Assembly (NCBI GenBank): GCA_910584405.1
Contig: CAJUAL010000010.1
Location: 1-64,000 of the forward strand
DNA: 64,000 nucleotides
Direction of reading: 5' to 3'
Source: an uncultured Vampirovibrio sp.
Lineage (GTDB): Bacteria > Cyanobacteriota > Vampirovibrionia > Gastranaerophilales > Gastranaerophilaceae
Positions 9,044 through 16,006 of this stretch are shown one piece after another; positions within the stretch are counted from its first letter, which is position 1; each line of letters starts with the position of its first letter. Under the pieces are notes generated by a model. That model was given only the letters and a program-made list of their open reading frames with translations, did no database searches and had not been told where the DNA came from. Both the position numbers and the translations under genes were made by a program.

Positions 9044-10757
9044 ATAAAAGCCTATACTCCTTTGTTTGTTTAAATTCTGTAATCCAAGGGTTGTTTGGAT
9101 CGTGTTTGATTAAGTATTCATATTTTTGTGAATTGTTCTTAAATAGAGTTTTAACAGCCTTTGAACATTCTTTGAACGAGGTTTGAACAGGTGGTGAAAT
9201 TTCTTCATCCATTTTGGTTTCAAGATATTTTATTTCTTCTGTTGAAAAGTAGTTCTTGACTGCGTTTACAGTTTTCTTTTTGAGTTGTTTTTGCCGAACA
9301 ATTTTTTGTTTGTAGTCCTCATAGTCTTTGACGTCGCCCAATAATTTTGCCATCGGGTGGGTTTCGGTTACACGCTCAGCAGTGCATAAATACTCGCCTT
9401 TCGGGGTAAAAACTTTGATTTTTGTAAGGTCAAAGAGGTTGTATTTGATTAACACCTTGCTTTTGAAGCCGTAAAGCAGTTCGTCAAAATAATCGCAACC
9501 CAAGAACCTGACGCCGTTTCGCTGAATTGTTTTAACCTCTGTCGCAAGCATTAAATCGTCAAGAGTGTCAGGATTTATGTCTTGGCGTTTTCTGTCTTCC
9601 AAAACTTCGGCGATAGTTTTGTTTGGTACATTGGGGCAGGTTTGGGAGTTTTTGAAATTCAGCCACATATCAATCATTTTTATTGTTTCTTCAATAGTTG
9701 GGATGTAATCGTTGTGCCAAGCAGAATGCAGTTTTTCGTTTCGCATCAAATAAGCCGGTTTGTTTGCAATGTTGCTTCCGACATAGCTTGGCATAAGTTT
9801 TTCAAAGCCTTCTTGAAACTCTTTGAAAAATCGCTCGATGACTTTCGCTCTGGCATTATATGGTCGGGCAAAAACCGTTTCAATCCCGAGTTTTGAATAA
9901 AGACCTTGAAATCCCAGTTCGTTAAAACCCTTGTCGTTGGTAAAATATTTCGCCCTGAAAGCTCTGCCGTTATCCTGATAAATGATTTTTGGCACCATAT
10001 TGAGGTTTATTATTGCGTTTCGAAGGGCGGATGCGATGCACTGAGTGTTTTCTTCGAGCATAATCTCATAACCCACAAGGGCGGTCGATTTCCAATCCAA
10101 AAAGCCGACTAAAGTCGCACGATTTGGCTTGCCCGTGAACGGGTTTATCACCTGAAACGCCAGTTTATGCCCGTCTGCGACAAGAATATCGCCGACATCT
10201 AAAAGCGATGCATCGCGTTTGATATAAGGCTCAACCTTATCGGACAAGGCTTTTTCGCCGTCTCGAGCAAGCACCCATTTGTCATAATTATTCGCCTTAA
10301 ACCATTTTGCGTATCGGCGAAAAGTTGCGTCGGCGGGGATAAAATCCTGTCCTTGCTCTTTCAATTTGTATTTAGTGAGGGCGGTGGCTTTGCCGATAGA
10401 AATTCGATTTGGGTGCAAAAGTAGGCTCATAAAGATTTTTATTTCTTCGTCGGTCAAGGTAGTTCTGAATTCACCGATTTTGGAATATCTGTATTGCGGA
10501 AGCAGTTTTTCATAGTCTTCAGAACCATCAAGCATTGCGTTCCAACGATGAAGCGAACCTCGGGAAACTTTGCCCAAAACCTGACGCAAATGCGAATCTG
10601 TTGTGTTGTGCAATTTGACAAAATCATAATCAGCTTGGATTTTGATATTAGATTTTCGGCGAAACTCAAGCCATTTATGGACTAAATCGAGCCTTGCAAG
10701 TGCGATTTGTTTTGCTTTTTCGGGGATAAATTTACTTGTCTCAATTTGATTTTCCAT
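9036..10757 (-). CDS. Mu-type DDE transposase (MuA-like)
   Basis: A 573-residue transposase from the chosen ATG. An N-terminal DNA-binding region (about 1-180) precedes an rve/RNase H-fold core with D195 in VADGH, D262 in YQDNGRAF and E308 in KVIERFF, the DDE triad. A C-terminal beta-barrel (YGFKSKVLIKYNLFDLTKI...) matches the Mu transposase C domain. I start at 10757, which has AAGGA 10 bases upstream; the longer reading frame to 10793 has no ribosome site and overlaps promoter-like element C. All catalytic residues are present. No clear transposon end repeats were found around the operon. Confidence 0.92.
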   Translation of the reverse strand: MENQIETSKFIPEKAKQIALARLDLVHKWLEFRRKSNIKIQADYDFVKLHNTTDSHLRQVLGKVSRGSLHRWNAMLDGSEDYEKLLPQYRYSKIGEFRTTLTDEEIKIFMSLLLHPNRISIGKATALTKYKLKEQGQDFIPADATFRRYAKWFKANNYDKWVLARDGEKALSDKVEPYIKRDASLLDVGDILVADGHKLAFQVINPFTGKPNRATLVGFLDWKSTALVGYEIMLEENTQCIASALRNAIINLNMVPKIIYQDNGRAFRAKYFTNDKGFNELGFQGLYSKLGIETVFARPYNARAKVIERFFKEFQEGFEKLMPSYVGSNIANKPAYLMRNEKLHSAWHNDYIPTIEETIKMIDMWLNFKNSQTCPNVPNKTIAEVLEDRKRQDINPDTLDDLMLATEVKTIQRNGVRFLGCDYFDELLYGFKSKVLIKYNLFDLTKIKVFTPKGEYLCTAERVTETHPMAKLLGDVKDYEDYKQKIVRQKQLKKKTVNAVKNYFSTEEIKYLETKMDEEISPPVQTSFKECSKAVKTLFKNNSQKYEYLIKHDPNNPWITEFKQTKEYRLLYE

Positions 10758-10791
10758 TGTCTCAAATTCCTTGTAATGTATGCGTACACAC

Positions 10792-10823
10792 ATTCATCAC
10801 TCGTTTTGAGACAGAAGTCAAGT
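10792..10823 (-). promoter_or_regulatory. Island promoter-like element, copy C
   Basis: On the minus strand ACTTGA, 15 bases, then GAGTGATGAAT. It ends 34 bases before the ATG of the transposase gene and is the best candidate for its control site. The spacing is identical to copies A, B and D. Confidence 0.6.
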
Positions 10824-10881
10824 CCTAAAAGCCAATCTTAGAAATGTTTTGTGCATATGTATTAGTACTATTTAGGCTTAG

Positions 10882-10917
10882 AAAAAGAGACCTCCCAATT
10901 CGGCAGATCCCTTTTTT
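10882..10917. terminator. Bidirectional Rho-independent terminator
   Basis: A 12-pair stem (AAAAAGAGACCT with AGATCCCTTTTT, two G-U pairs) with an 11-base loop and runs of T on both sides. It closes the minus-strand transcript of the 10953-11261 gene and separates it from the transposase operon. Confidence 0.8.
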
Positions 10918-10952
10918 AAGAATTAACTTGTAAATTAAGTTATTTTCTTTGA

Positions 10953-11261
10953 CTACTCATTATTTTCTATATAACCAAACTGATCAAAGACTTCAGCAGT
11001 AAATAATCTTGTGATTTTAGCATTAGATCCGGTTTTTGCAAAAGCTGAACGGAACTCTGCTTCGGCTCCCTCTGCAGTTTGAATATCTGAACACAATGTC
11101 GTATTTGGTAAATTATAAGTTTCATTACCAATCGAGATAGTAGTGTAAAGATGATTGCTTTGTGATGCTATTGTACTTGCCGATACATCATTATTTGACA
11201 AATCGTAAGTTATTACCGTTTTTGTACAACTAAATTTAAATGTTTTCTTTTTTATTGTCAT
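10953..11261 (-). CDS. Hypothetical protein of the island
   Basis: A 102-residue protein from the ATG at 11261, which has GGAG 9 bases upstream; a longer frame to 11321 lacks a good site and would run through a hairpin. The start MTIKKKTFKFSCTKTVITYD suggests a beta-rich fold, and the middle has serine- and threonine-rich strands. No family is recognised and there is no signal peptide. It is followed by the terminator at 10882. Upstream lies a structured leader with a 10-codon reading frame and a candidate antisense RNA, so its expression may be controlled by RNA structure. Confidence 0.6.
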   Translation of the reverse strand: MTIKKKTFKFSCTKTVITYDLSNNDVSASTIASQSNHLYTTISIGNETYNLPNTTLCSDIQTAEGAEAEFRSAFAKTGSNAKITRLFTAEVFDQFGYIENNE

Positions 11262-11300
11262 TAATTTATTCTCCATTTTATCTAAACGAGAGTGCGAAAA

Positions 11301-11343
11301 GACACCAAGCCCACTCTTCACGTTAGCTTAACTAAAGGTGTCT
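11301..11343 (-). terminator. Hairpin between leader peptide and the gene at 11261
   Basis: On the minus strand GACACC pairs with GGTGTC, with an inner AAGC/GCTT pairing, followed by TTTT. It sits directly after the 10-codon leader frame and before the 11261 gene, as an attenuator would. The stem is interrupted, so termination is uncertain. Confidence 0.4.
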
Positions 11344-11375
11344 TAGATTACTGGTGTTTTTACTCTGTAAAGCAT
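11343..11375 (-). CDS. Possible 10-residue leader peptide
   Basis: ATG and nine more codons (MLYRVKTPVI) then TAA, preceded by a very strong Shine-Dalgarno (AGAAGGAGGAG) 4 bases from the ATG. A ribosome site this strong before such a short frame suggests a regulatory leader peptide or a tiny peptide under RNA control. The codons do not show a run of one amino acid, so classic amino-acid attenuation is not supported. Confidence 0.35.
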   Translation of the reverse strand: MLYRVKTPVI

Positions 11376-11413
11376 AAAACTCCTCCTTCTGGCTGTTTCT
11401 ACAACCACAAGAA

Positions 11414-11443
11414 TTGACTTTTAATACTCCCGCATGATAAAAT
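11414..11443 (+). promoter_or_regulatory. Promoter of candidate small RNA
   Basis: TTGACT at 11414-11419, an 18-base spacer and TAAAAT at 11438-11443. It points away from the 10953 gene into a short region that ends at a terminator 60 bases on, with no reading frame. Confidence 0.5.
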
Positions 11444-11449
11444 GTGAAT

Positions 11450-11506
11450 GTTAGTTAAAAGATTTTATCTTTTGGAGAGTCTTCAATTCTTGGGGACTCT
11501 TTTTTA
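11450..11506 (+). ncRNA. Candidate short antisense RNA opposite the leader of the 11261 gene
   Basis: About 57 bases from the predicted start to a Rho-independent terminator (AGAGTC, 13-base loop, GACTCT, then six T). The loop contains TCAATTCTTG, and the same 10 bases occur on the opposite strand at 11417-11408, in the leader before the strong ribosome site. The RNA would be fully complementary to the 5' part of a minus-strand leader transcript. This is inferred from the sequence only. Confidence 0.4.
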
Positions 11507-11626
11507 GTTTATGGCAAGCCTCTACCATAAACCTACCTTATTATAAACAAAATCGTATGTCAAGTAATTAAACAACATACCTGAAAGTCTTGACGTTTAA
11601 ACAATTTATGGCATAACTTAAATTAT

Positions 11627-11655
11627 TTGACAAACGGATTTTTTCTTTGTATTAT
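11627..11655 (+). promoter_or_regulatory. Consensus sigma-70-type promoter
   Basis: TTGACA at 11627-11632, a 17-base spacer and TATTAT at 11650-11655. It drives the replication-initiator-like gene at 11681 with a leader of about 20 bases. Confidence 0.85.
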
Positions 11656-11680
11656 GATATCAATAGGAGGCATGCCAATT

Positions 11681-12280
11681 ATGATAAATAAGAAAACTTT
11701 AGATAAAATTATTGGAACAAATAATGACTGTTTAAAAGTTAATAAAAAAATGATTCAAATAATTGGTGTAGAAGGCGCAATATTATATACATATCTGTTA
11801 TCTACGTACATGGAAAAATATAATGATTGCATAAGCGATGAAAATTATTTTTTATGCAATGTAGATGAAATTGAAGAAAATCTAAAATTTTCCCCTTTTA
11901 AACAAAGAAATTTATTAAACGAACTTATAAAATATAAATTAATTAAAATTAAATATGGACAATCTCGAGCCAGATATATATCTATAAATGAAGACTTGTC
12001 AGTATTAGAAGAACTCTTATTTAATATTAAATATACTAAAGTTGCAAATAAGCTTATTACTTATATTGTAAAAAACATTGAAAATATATCTGAAGAAGAA
12101 AATTTTGATTATGAAGATAGTATTCAACTGTATAATTATTTATCAAAGATAAATTTTAATAAGAGTATAAAAGAATCTGAAGAATACAAGAATTTAGGAC
12201 TCGGTTGGTTATCTTTATCAGAAAATTGTAAAAATTTTAATGGCAAAGAAACTTTTGTTAGAGAACTTGCAAAAAGATAA
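11681..12280 (+). CDS. Winged-helix, replication-initiator-like protein
   Basis: A 199-residue protein. I start at 11681, where AGGAGG lies 10 bases before the ATG; the longer frame begins inside the promoter. Residues 20-100 (VEGAILYTYLLSTYM, FLCNVDEIEENLKFSPFKQ, RNLLNELIKYKLIKIKYG) resemble the N-terminal winged helix of plasmid RepA/DnaD-like initiators and phage replisome organisers. The C-terminal half is helical and unassigned. It has its own consensus promoter and may be the initiator or a regulator of a lost replicon; iteron-like TGCAAAA motifs lie downstream. The function call is moderate. Confidence 0.5.
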   Translation: MINKKTLDKIIGTNNDCLKVNKKMIQIIGVEGAILYTYLLSTYMEKYNDCISDENYFLCNVDEIEENLKFSPFKQRNLLNELIKYKLIKIKYGQSRARYISINEDLSVLEELLFNIKYTKVANKLITYIVKNIENISEEENFDYEDSIQLYNYLSKINFNKSIKESEEYKNLGLGWLSLSENCKNFNGKETFVRELAKR

Positions 12281-12417
12281 ATATACTAAACCTTCTACAC
12301 TTGAAGTTATTAGATGTATTTTTCATTCCTTTATTTTAAGAATTTTATATATTTTGAAGCATATACACATATAGTGCAATAGTTGTAAAACAAAAAGATT
12401 TTAAAATATACTGTCTT

Positions 12418-12690
12418 AATCTCAAAGACAATTCGCTAAATCTCATTTTGTGAGGTAAATTTTTTTGCACTATATTGCATTGTTTTGCACTTGGGGAGAG
12501 GTTTATGTGGTGGGAAGTTTGGGCGATTTAAAATAAAAATCTTTAAAGCTTGGTGCAAAATAGTGCAAGAATGGAGACAAAAGTGCAATTTTTGACCGGT
12601 AAATCTCAACACTAAAAAATCGCCTCAAAGGGCGATGGTGTGGGCGTCTGTGACATATGAACCGTCATCCAAAAGTCTCTAATACTTTAT
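12418..12690. repeat. Degenerate direct repeat R1
   Basis: A block of about 270 bases that matches R2 at 14026-14300 in the same orientation and order: AATCTCAAAGA, then AATCTCATTTT, TTGCACT...TTGC, TGTTTTGCACT, GGTGCAAAA, GAGACAAAAGTGCAA, GTAAATCTCAACACTAAAAA and TCCAAAAGTCTCTAATAC. Insertions differ between copies. The stretch 12281-12966 holds no convincing gene; besides R1 it contains a partial third copy at 12710-12750, a tRNA-arm-like sequence and promoter-like element D. Confidence 0.8.
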
Positions 12691-12771
12691 AAATACATTA
12701 CAATTAGAGTGACGTATTTATGGTGCAAAAGAGTGCAAGAACAGAGACATTAGAATTATACATGTCAGAGT

Positions 12772-12788
12772 AGAGATTGGAACTCTCG
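12772..12788. other. Sequence like the T arm of the tRNA-Met gene
   Basis: AGAGATTGGAACTCTCG differs at one base from 14435-14451 in the tRNA-Met gene, in the same orientation. It follows repeat R1 as the tRNA follows R2. It may be a decayed attachment-site copy from integration into the tRNA 3' part. Chance or a fragment of another tRNA is possible. Confidence 0.35.
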
Positions 12789-12899
12789 CAAAATCCGAAA
12801 AAGCAATCTAGATATATCGCACAGCATCTTGATTTGTATTAAATTTTAAAAATTTCTTATTTTTCTATAACTTTCCTTTCGTTTTGTCTTAGCATACAC

Positions 12900-12931
12900 A
12901 TTAATCACTCTTGTTTAAAGGAAAGTCAAGT
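12900..12931 (-). promoter_or_regulatory. Island promoter-like element, copy D
   Basis: On the minus strand ACTTGA, 15 bases, then GAGTGATTAAT. GAAAGGAAAG follows about 30 bases on, like a ribosome site, but no reading frame continues, so the gene it once served may be lost. Confidence 0.55.
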
Positions 12932-12966
12932 GTTTTTATTAAAAATCTTATTAAGAAGTTATTAAG

Positions 12967-13965
12967 CTATTTTTTATTTTTCTTTTCTAAAATCTTTTGC
13001 GTCTGTTTTATGCTTTCTATAAAATGTTTTTCAACTGCGGAAAGCTCGTCTTTAACTGTTTCTTTATATTTAGCATACTCTGCCAGTGCTTTATTCTCAG
13101 CCTCAAGTTTTGATATAGTTCCTGAGTTTTCAAGCAATTCTGACCCTGTCATTTTAATAAAATCATCAAGTTTTACAATCCAATCTTTCATTGTCATTGG
13201 AACCTGTCTGATTGCTTGTAATTCAGCAAATTCAAGGTAGGCTGAAGTTATTCTGTTTAAAATATTTAATTCTTTTTCATCTAAATAATTTTTTGCTACG
13301 GTAACTTCGTTTTTTCTTGGATGATTACCTTTAAAAACTGTTAAGCCCATGTTATCTTTGGCACTATCTGCTCTTAAATAAATAATTTCAGCAGCAGTAT
13401 GACCATGGGCTGCAAAATGCATTTTATTTTGAACAACTTTAAAGAATTTTATCGTTTCATCTGCCTTAGGGCTATAATCAATGCTTGTTGCATAAATATC
13501 TAAAATCTGGCGGTAAAAAACTTTTTCAGATGAGCGAATATCTCTAATTCTCTCTAAAAGTTCTTTCCAATATCCGCCGCCACTAGATTGTTTTAATAAT
13601 TCATCATTAAGAGCAAAACCTTTAATCATATATTCTTTAAGAGTTTGCGTTGCCCAAATTCTAAATTGAGTACCTCTTAAAGATTTAACGCGATAACCGA
13701 CAGAAATTATAACATCAAGGTTATAATGCTTTGTATTGTAGTTTTTGCCGTCATTGGCAGTTATTCGGAAATTCCGAACAACTGAATTTTCATCAAGTTC
13801 ACCTTCTTCAAAAATATGAGAAATATGTTCGCTAATATTTGCCTTACTTGATTGAAACAACTCAACCATTTGATTTTGTGTAAGCCAGACGGTTTCATTT
13901 TCAATTTTTACATCTATTTTTGTTTTACCGTCTTGGGTTTGATAAATTATTATATTATTTTCCAT
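12967..13965 (-). CDS. RhuM-family protein
   Basis: A 332-residue protein of the virulence RhuM family, whose biochemical role is unknown. Diagnostic parts are the N-terminal VWLTQNQMVELFQSSKANI helix-turn-helix-like segment, the VVRNFRIT...GKNYNTKHYNLDVIISVGYRV block and RGTQFRIWATQTLKEYMIKG. The C-terminal 50 residues form a lysine- and glutamate-rich coiled coil. Length is typical. Such genes are common passengers on islands and near phage genes. This one is alone, flanked on both sides by the direct repeats R1 and R2, which suggests it moved as a cassette. Confidence 0.88.
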   Translation of the reverse strand: MENNIIIYQTQDGKTKIDVKIENETVWLTQNQMVELFQSSKANISEHISHIFEEGELDENSVVRNFRITANDGKNYNTKHYNLDVIISVGYRVKSLRGTQFRIWATQTLKEYMIKGFALNDELLKQSSGGGYWKELLERIRDIRSSEKVFYRQILDIYATSIDYSPKADETIKFFKVVQNKMHFAAHGHTAAEIIYLRADSAKDNMGLTVFKGNHPRKNEVTVAKNYLDEKELNILNRITSAYLEFAELQAIRQVPMTMKDWIVKLDDFIKMTGSELLENSGTISKLEAENKALAEYAKYKETVKDELSAVEKHFIESIKQTQKILEKKNKK

Positions 13966-14025
13966 TAAAGCATTATTCTCCTAAAGTGTATTATATAACA
14001 AAATGGGGATTTATGCTTGAAATCT

Positions 14026-14300
14026 AAATCTCAAAGATAATTCATCGAATCTCATTTTATGAGACAAATTATTTTTGCACTTTGTTGCGCTGTTTTGCAC
14101 TCGGGAAAAGGTTGAGGTGGTGGGGGATAGACCCTAAAACAAGTTCAGGGTGACGTATTTATGGTGCAAAAGAGTGCAGAAATAGAGACAAAAGTGCAAG
14201 AAAAGACCCGTAAATCTCAACACTAAAAAACGGCGGAAACCGCCGTCAATTATAAATATTTTATAATAACTCGCTATCCAAAAGTCTCTAATACATTATA
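14026..14300. repeat. Degenerate direct repeat R2
   Basis: Second copy of R1, on the other side of the RhuM gene. It holds the same ordered blocks, including TGCAAAAGAGTGCA and GTAAATCTCAACACTAAAAA followed by a hairpin. Its right end runs into the truncated YbaK-like fragment, so the repeat marks the island junction. No gene is seen in 13966-14295. Confidence 0.8.
14128..14154. repeat. Dispersed palindromic repeat, copy 1
   Basis: A short imperfect palindrome, ACCCTAAAACAAGTTCAGGG then TGAC, of the same family as 26917-26944 and 54197-54223. This copy lies inside R2 and is absent from R1. Confidence 0.55.
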
Positions 14301-14349
14301 CTTCTATCCCAAAGTGTTTAAAATATTCTCTGACTCTTTCAATTGACAT
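14296..14349 (-). pseudogene. N-terminal fragment of a YbaK/EbsC-like deacylase gene
   Basis: Seventeen codons (MSIERVREYFKHFGIEV) then a stop, with a strong GGAGG site 4 bases upstream. The peptide matches the opening of YbaK/EbsC Cys-tRNA(Pro) deacylases, which begin in this way. The rest is missing and repeat R2 begins at the break. This suggests that insertion of the R2-bounded element cut the gene. The assignment rests on a short match. Confidence 0.6.
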
Positions 14350-14383
14350 AAAACCTCCATTATCCGGAAATATTATATAAATA

Positions 14384-14425
14384 AAAAATAAGAGGGATAT
14401 AAGTTAAACTTATATCCCTCTTATT
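14384..14425 (-). terminator. Rho-independent terminator after tRNA-Met
   Basis: A long stem (AAGAGGGATATAAG with CTTATATCCCTCTT) with a 4-5 base loop, then a T-rich run on the minus strand. It starts directly after the tRNA 3' end. Confidence 0.85.
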
Positions 14426-14499
14426 TAGCAAGGGAGAGATTCGAACTCTCGACCTCACGGGTATGAGCCGTGCGCTCTCACCAGCTGAGCTACCTTGCC
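14426..14499 (-). tRNA. tRNA-Met (CAT), elongator
   Basis: A complete cloverleaf: acceptor GGCAAGG with CCTTGCT and discriminator A, D arm with AGCTGGT, anticodon stem CACGG/CCGTG with loop CTCATAC (anticodon CAT), T arm GAGAG-TTCGAAT-CTCTC. The G1-U72 pair and the anticodon stem resemble Bacillus elongator tRNA-Met; the three G-C pairs of initiator tRNA are absent. CCA is not encoded. A tRNA-Ile2 with a lysidine-modified CAT anticodon cannot be fully excluded. Confidence 0.93.
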
Positions 14500-14672
14500 T
14501 CATTTCCTATGATTTTCCAACGGTTTTAACCGCGTAAAATAATTTTTACATAAAGATAAAAATTTTTCAAGTATTTTTCCTATTATATATAAATATTTTA
14601 CCAACATGGAAATATTATTAAACTTAACCATTATTTTTTTGTTTATATTACATATATTGGAAGGAAAAAATT

Positions 14673-14828
14673 ATGATAGATAACAGAATTGAAGAAATTA
14701 TTAAATATGTAGAAAAAGGCTATTCAATACGTAAAATAGCAGACAAATTACAAATAAGTACACATACCGTTAAAGCTCTAATTGTATTATACAAAAATAA
14801 AAAAGGGATTGAATTTCTGTTCAAATAA
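14673..14828 (+). CDS. Small helix-turn-helix protein
   Basis: A 51-residue protein. Residues 16-36 (GYSIRKIADKLQISTHTVKA) are a clear helix-turn-helix of the resolvase or LuxR-tail type, and the protein is little more than this unit. GGAAGGA lies upstream of the ATG at a normal distance. It ends at a shared terminator, convergent with the isomerase gene. It may be a minimal regulator or the DNA-binding remnant of a recombinase. No partner gene identifies its target. Confidence 0.6.
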   Translation: MIDNRIEEIIKYVEKGYSIRKIADKLQISTHTVKALIVLYKNKKGIEFLFK

Positions 14829-14854
14829 AAACCCTGAAAAATTTCAGGGTTTTT
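14828..14854. terminator. Bidirectional terminator
   Basis: AAAACCCTGAAA and TTTCAGGGTTTT form a perfect 12-pair stem. It lies between the small helix-turn-helix gene and the convergent isomerase gene and can serve both. Confidence 0.85.
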
Positions 14855-14857
14855 AAA

Positions 14858-15226
14858 TTATCGTTTTGCAGTTGTTTTAATTATATGCCAGCCAAATTGT
14901 GTACCGACAGGATCAGATATTTGTCCAGGTTTTAAATCAAACGCGGTATCTGAAAACGCTGATACCATTTGCTTACGATTAAAGAAACCCAAATCTCCGC
15001 CTCTTTGACCTGACGGACATAGTGAATATTGCATTGCCGCATCTTCAAAGGTTATCTCACCTTTTATAATCTGTTTTCTTATTTTTACAGCTTCAGGACG
15101 AGTTTTTACTAAAATATGACTTGCACGAACTTCATGAATATCTACAGGATTCAAAAAGCTTGCAAATGAACCCAGCCCCATAAAAAGAACAACAAGCAGT
15201 GTAAAAACTTTTATTATTAATTTCAT
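14858..15226 (-). CDS. Exported parvulin-type peptidyl-prolyl isomerase (PpiC/SurA domain)
   Basis: A 122-residue isomerase with an N-terminal signal or anchor (about residues 1-23). The mature part is a single rotamase domain: VRASHILVKTRPEA, FEDAAMQYSLCPSGQRGGDLGFF, PGQISDPVGTQFGWHIIK. The GGDLGFF and GWHII motifs are typical of parvulins. Unlike SurA or PrsA it has no chaperone arms. It should help fold exported proteins. The gene is separated by about 45 bases from the upstream secreted-protein gene and may be cotranscribed with it. Confidence 0.92.
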   Translation of the reverse strand: MKLIIKVFTLLVVLFMGLGSFASFLNPVDIHEVRASHILVKTRPEAVKIRKQIIKGEITFEDAAMQYSLCPSGQRGGDLGFFNRKQMVSAFSDTAFDLKPGQISDPVGTQFGWHIIKTTAKR

Positions 15227-15270
15227 AAATTAAATCCTCCTATATTTTACATAAAACAAAAATTAAAATA

Positions 15271-15903
15271 TTACAATTGTACAGTTCTTAATACAAGATA
15301 ATATCTGTAATTACCCCAGTAAACTATTATCGAAATAAAATTATTATCCAAATCTGAAGCTTCCAAATATGTATCAGGAATAGGTTTTCGCTTAGAACTG
15401 TCAAAATGTTTCCCGACAAATTTTAAAGCTTTTTCCCGAATCTGCTGAACCTTTGTCAATTTAATCTGCGGAAGATTATTTTTATAAAAATCCATCGGAA
15501 CCATTTCTTTTTTATAACACGGAACAATATATTTAACTTTTCCTGCTTCTTTAAACAACATAAACCAATCACCGTCATGTTCACGCGGAGTCAAAAGATA
15601 ATACCCGGGATCAATTTTTACGGTTTTAAAAAACAATGGTGCGGTAAGTCTGAATAAAGGATAAGGCGACCATGTTGAATACATCGTATCCTGATATTCC
15701 CCCGGGTCAATATTATGGACATATTTAAACTCAGGTACAGGCATAATTCTATACATTTCTTCAACATCAATTTCTTGTGTATATTCATCATCAGAAATTT
15801 CCTGAGCATTAACATCTTCAGGATAAGACACACTTTGAGGTTCTGCCATCACAGCAGAAAAAGAAAAAAACATTAAAAATAAAGTCGTAAAAAACTTTTT
15901 CAT
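15271..15903 (-). CDS. Secreted hypothetical protein
   Basis: A 210-residue protein with a clear signal peptide (MKKFFTTLFLMFFSFSAVMA). The mature part begins with an acidic linker and then a beta-rich domain with many aromatic residues (YPLFRLTAPLFFKTVKIDPG, WFMLFKEAGKVKYIVPCY). I recognise no family. It lies just upstream of the exported isomerase on the same strand, which suggests a shared envelope context. Confidence 0.75.
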   Translation of the reverse strand: MKKFFTTLFLMFFSFSAVMAEPQSVSYPEDVNAQEISDDEYTQEIDVEEMYRIMPVPEFKYVHNIDPGEYQDTMYSTWSPYPLFRLTAPLFFKTVKIDPGYYLLTPREHDGDWFMLFKEAGKVKYIVPCYKKEMVPMDFYKNNLPQIKLTKVQQIREKALKFVGKHFDSSKRKPIPDTYLEASDLDNNFISIIVYWGNYRYYLVLRTVQL

Positions 15904-15964
15904 ACCTTGATTTTAATATTATTTAAACAAAAATCAATCCTTCTTATAATTGAAAATAGAAAAA

Positions 15965-15990
15965 GGCGGCAGAATTAACATTCTGCCGCC
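15965..15990 (-). terminator. Rho-independent terminator of the LysM gene
   Basis: GGCGGCAGAAT and its complement form a perfect 11-pair stem with a 4-base loop, followed by T on the minus strand, just after the LysM gene stop. Confidence 0.9.
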
Positions 15991-16006
15991 TCTATTATTT
16001 TAGTAG

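Noticed and set aside
9582..9896. A 104-codon plus-strand frame inside the transposase gene
   Set aside because: It is a shadow of the DDE transposase on the opposite strand with no ribosome site or domain.
7398..10757. A Tn7-like or CRISPR-associated transposon
   Set aside because: There is no TniQ, TnsA, Cas gene or CRISPR array; the four genes fit a Mu-like group better.
10758..10793. Longer start for the transposase gene
   Set aside because: The extra 12 codons overlap promoter-like element C and lack a ribosome site, while the ATG at 10757 has one.
14426..14499. Initiator tRNA-Met
   Set aside because: The G-C triplet in the anticodon stem and the 1-72 mismatch of initiator tRNA are absent; G1-U72 fits elongator tRNA-Met.
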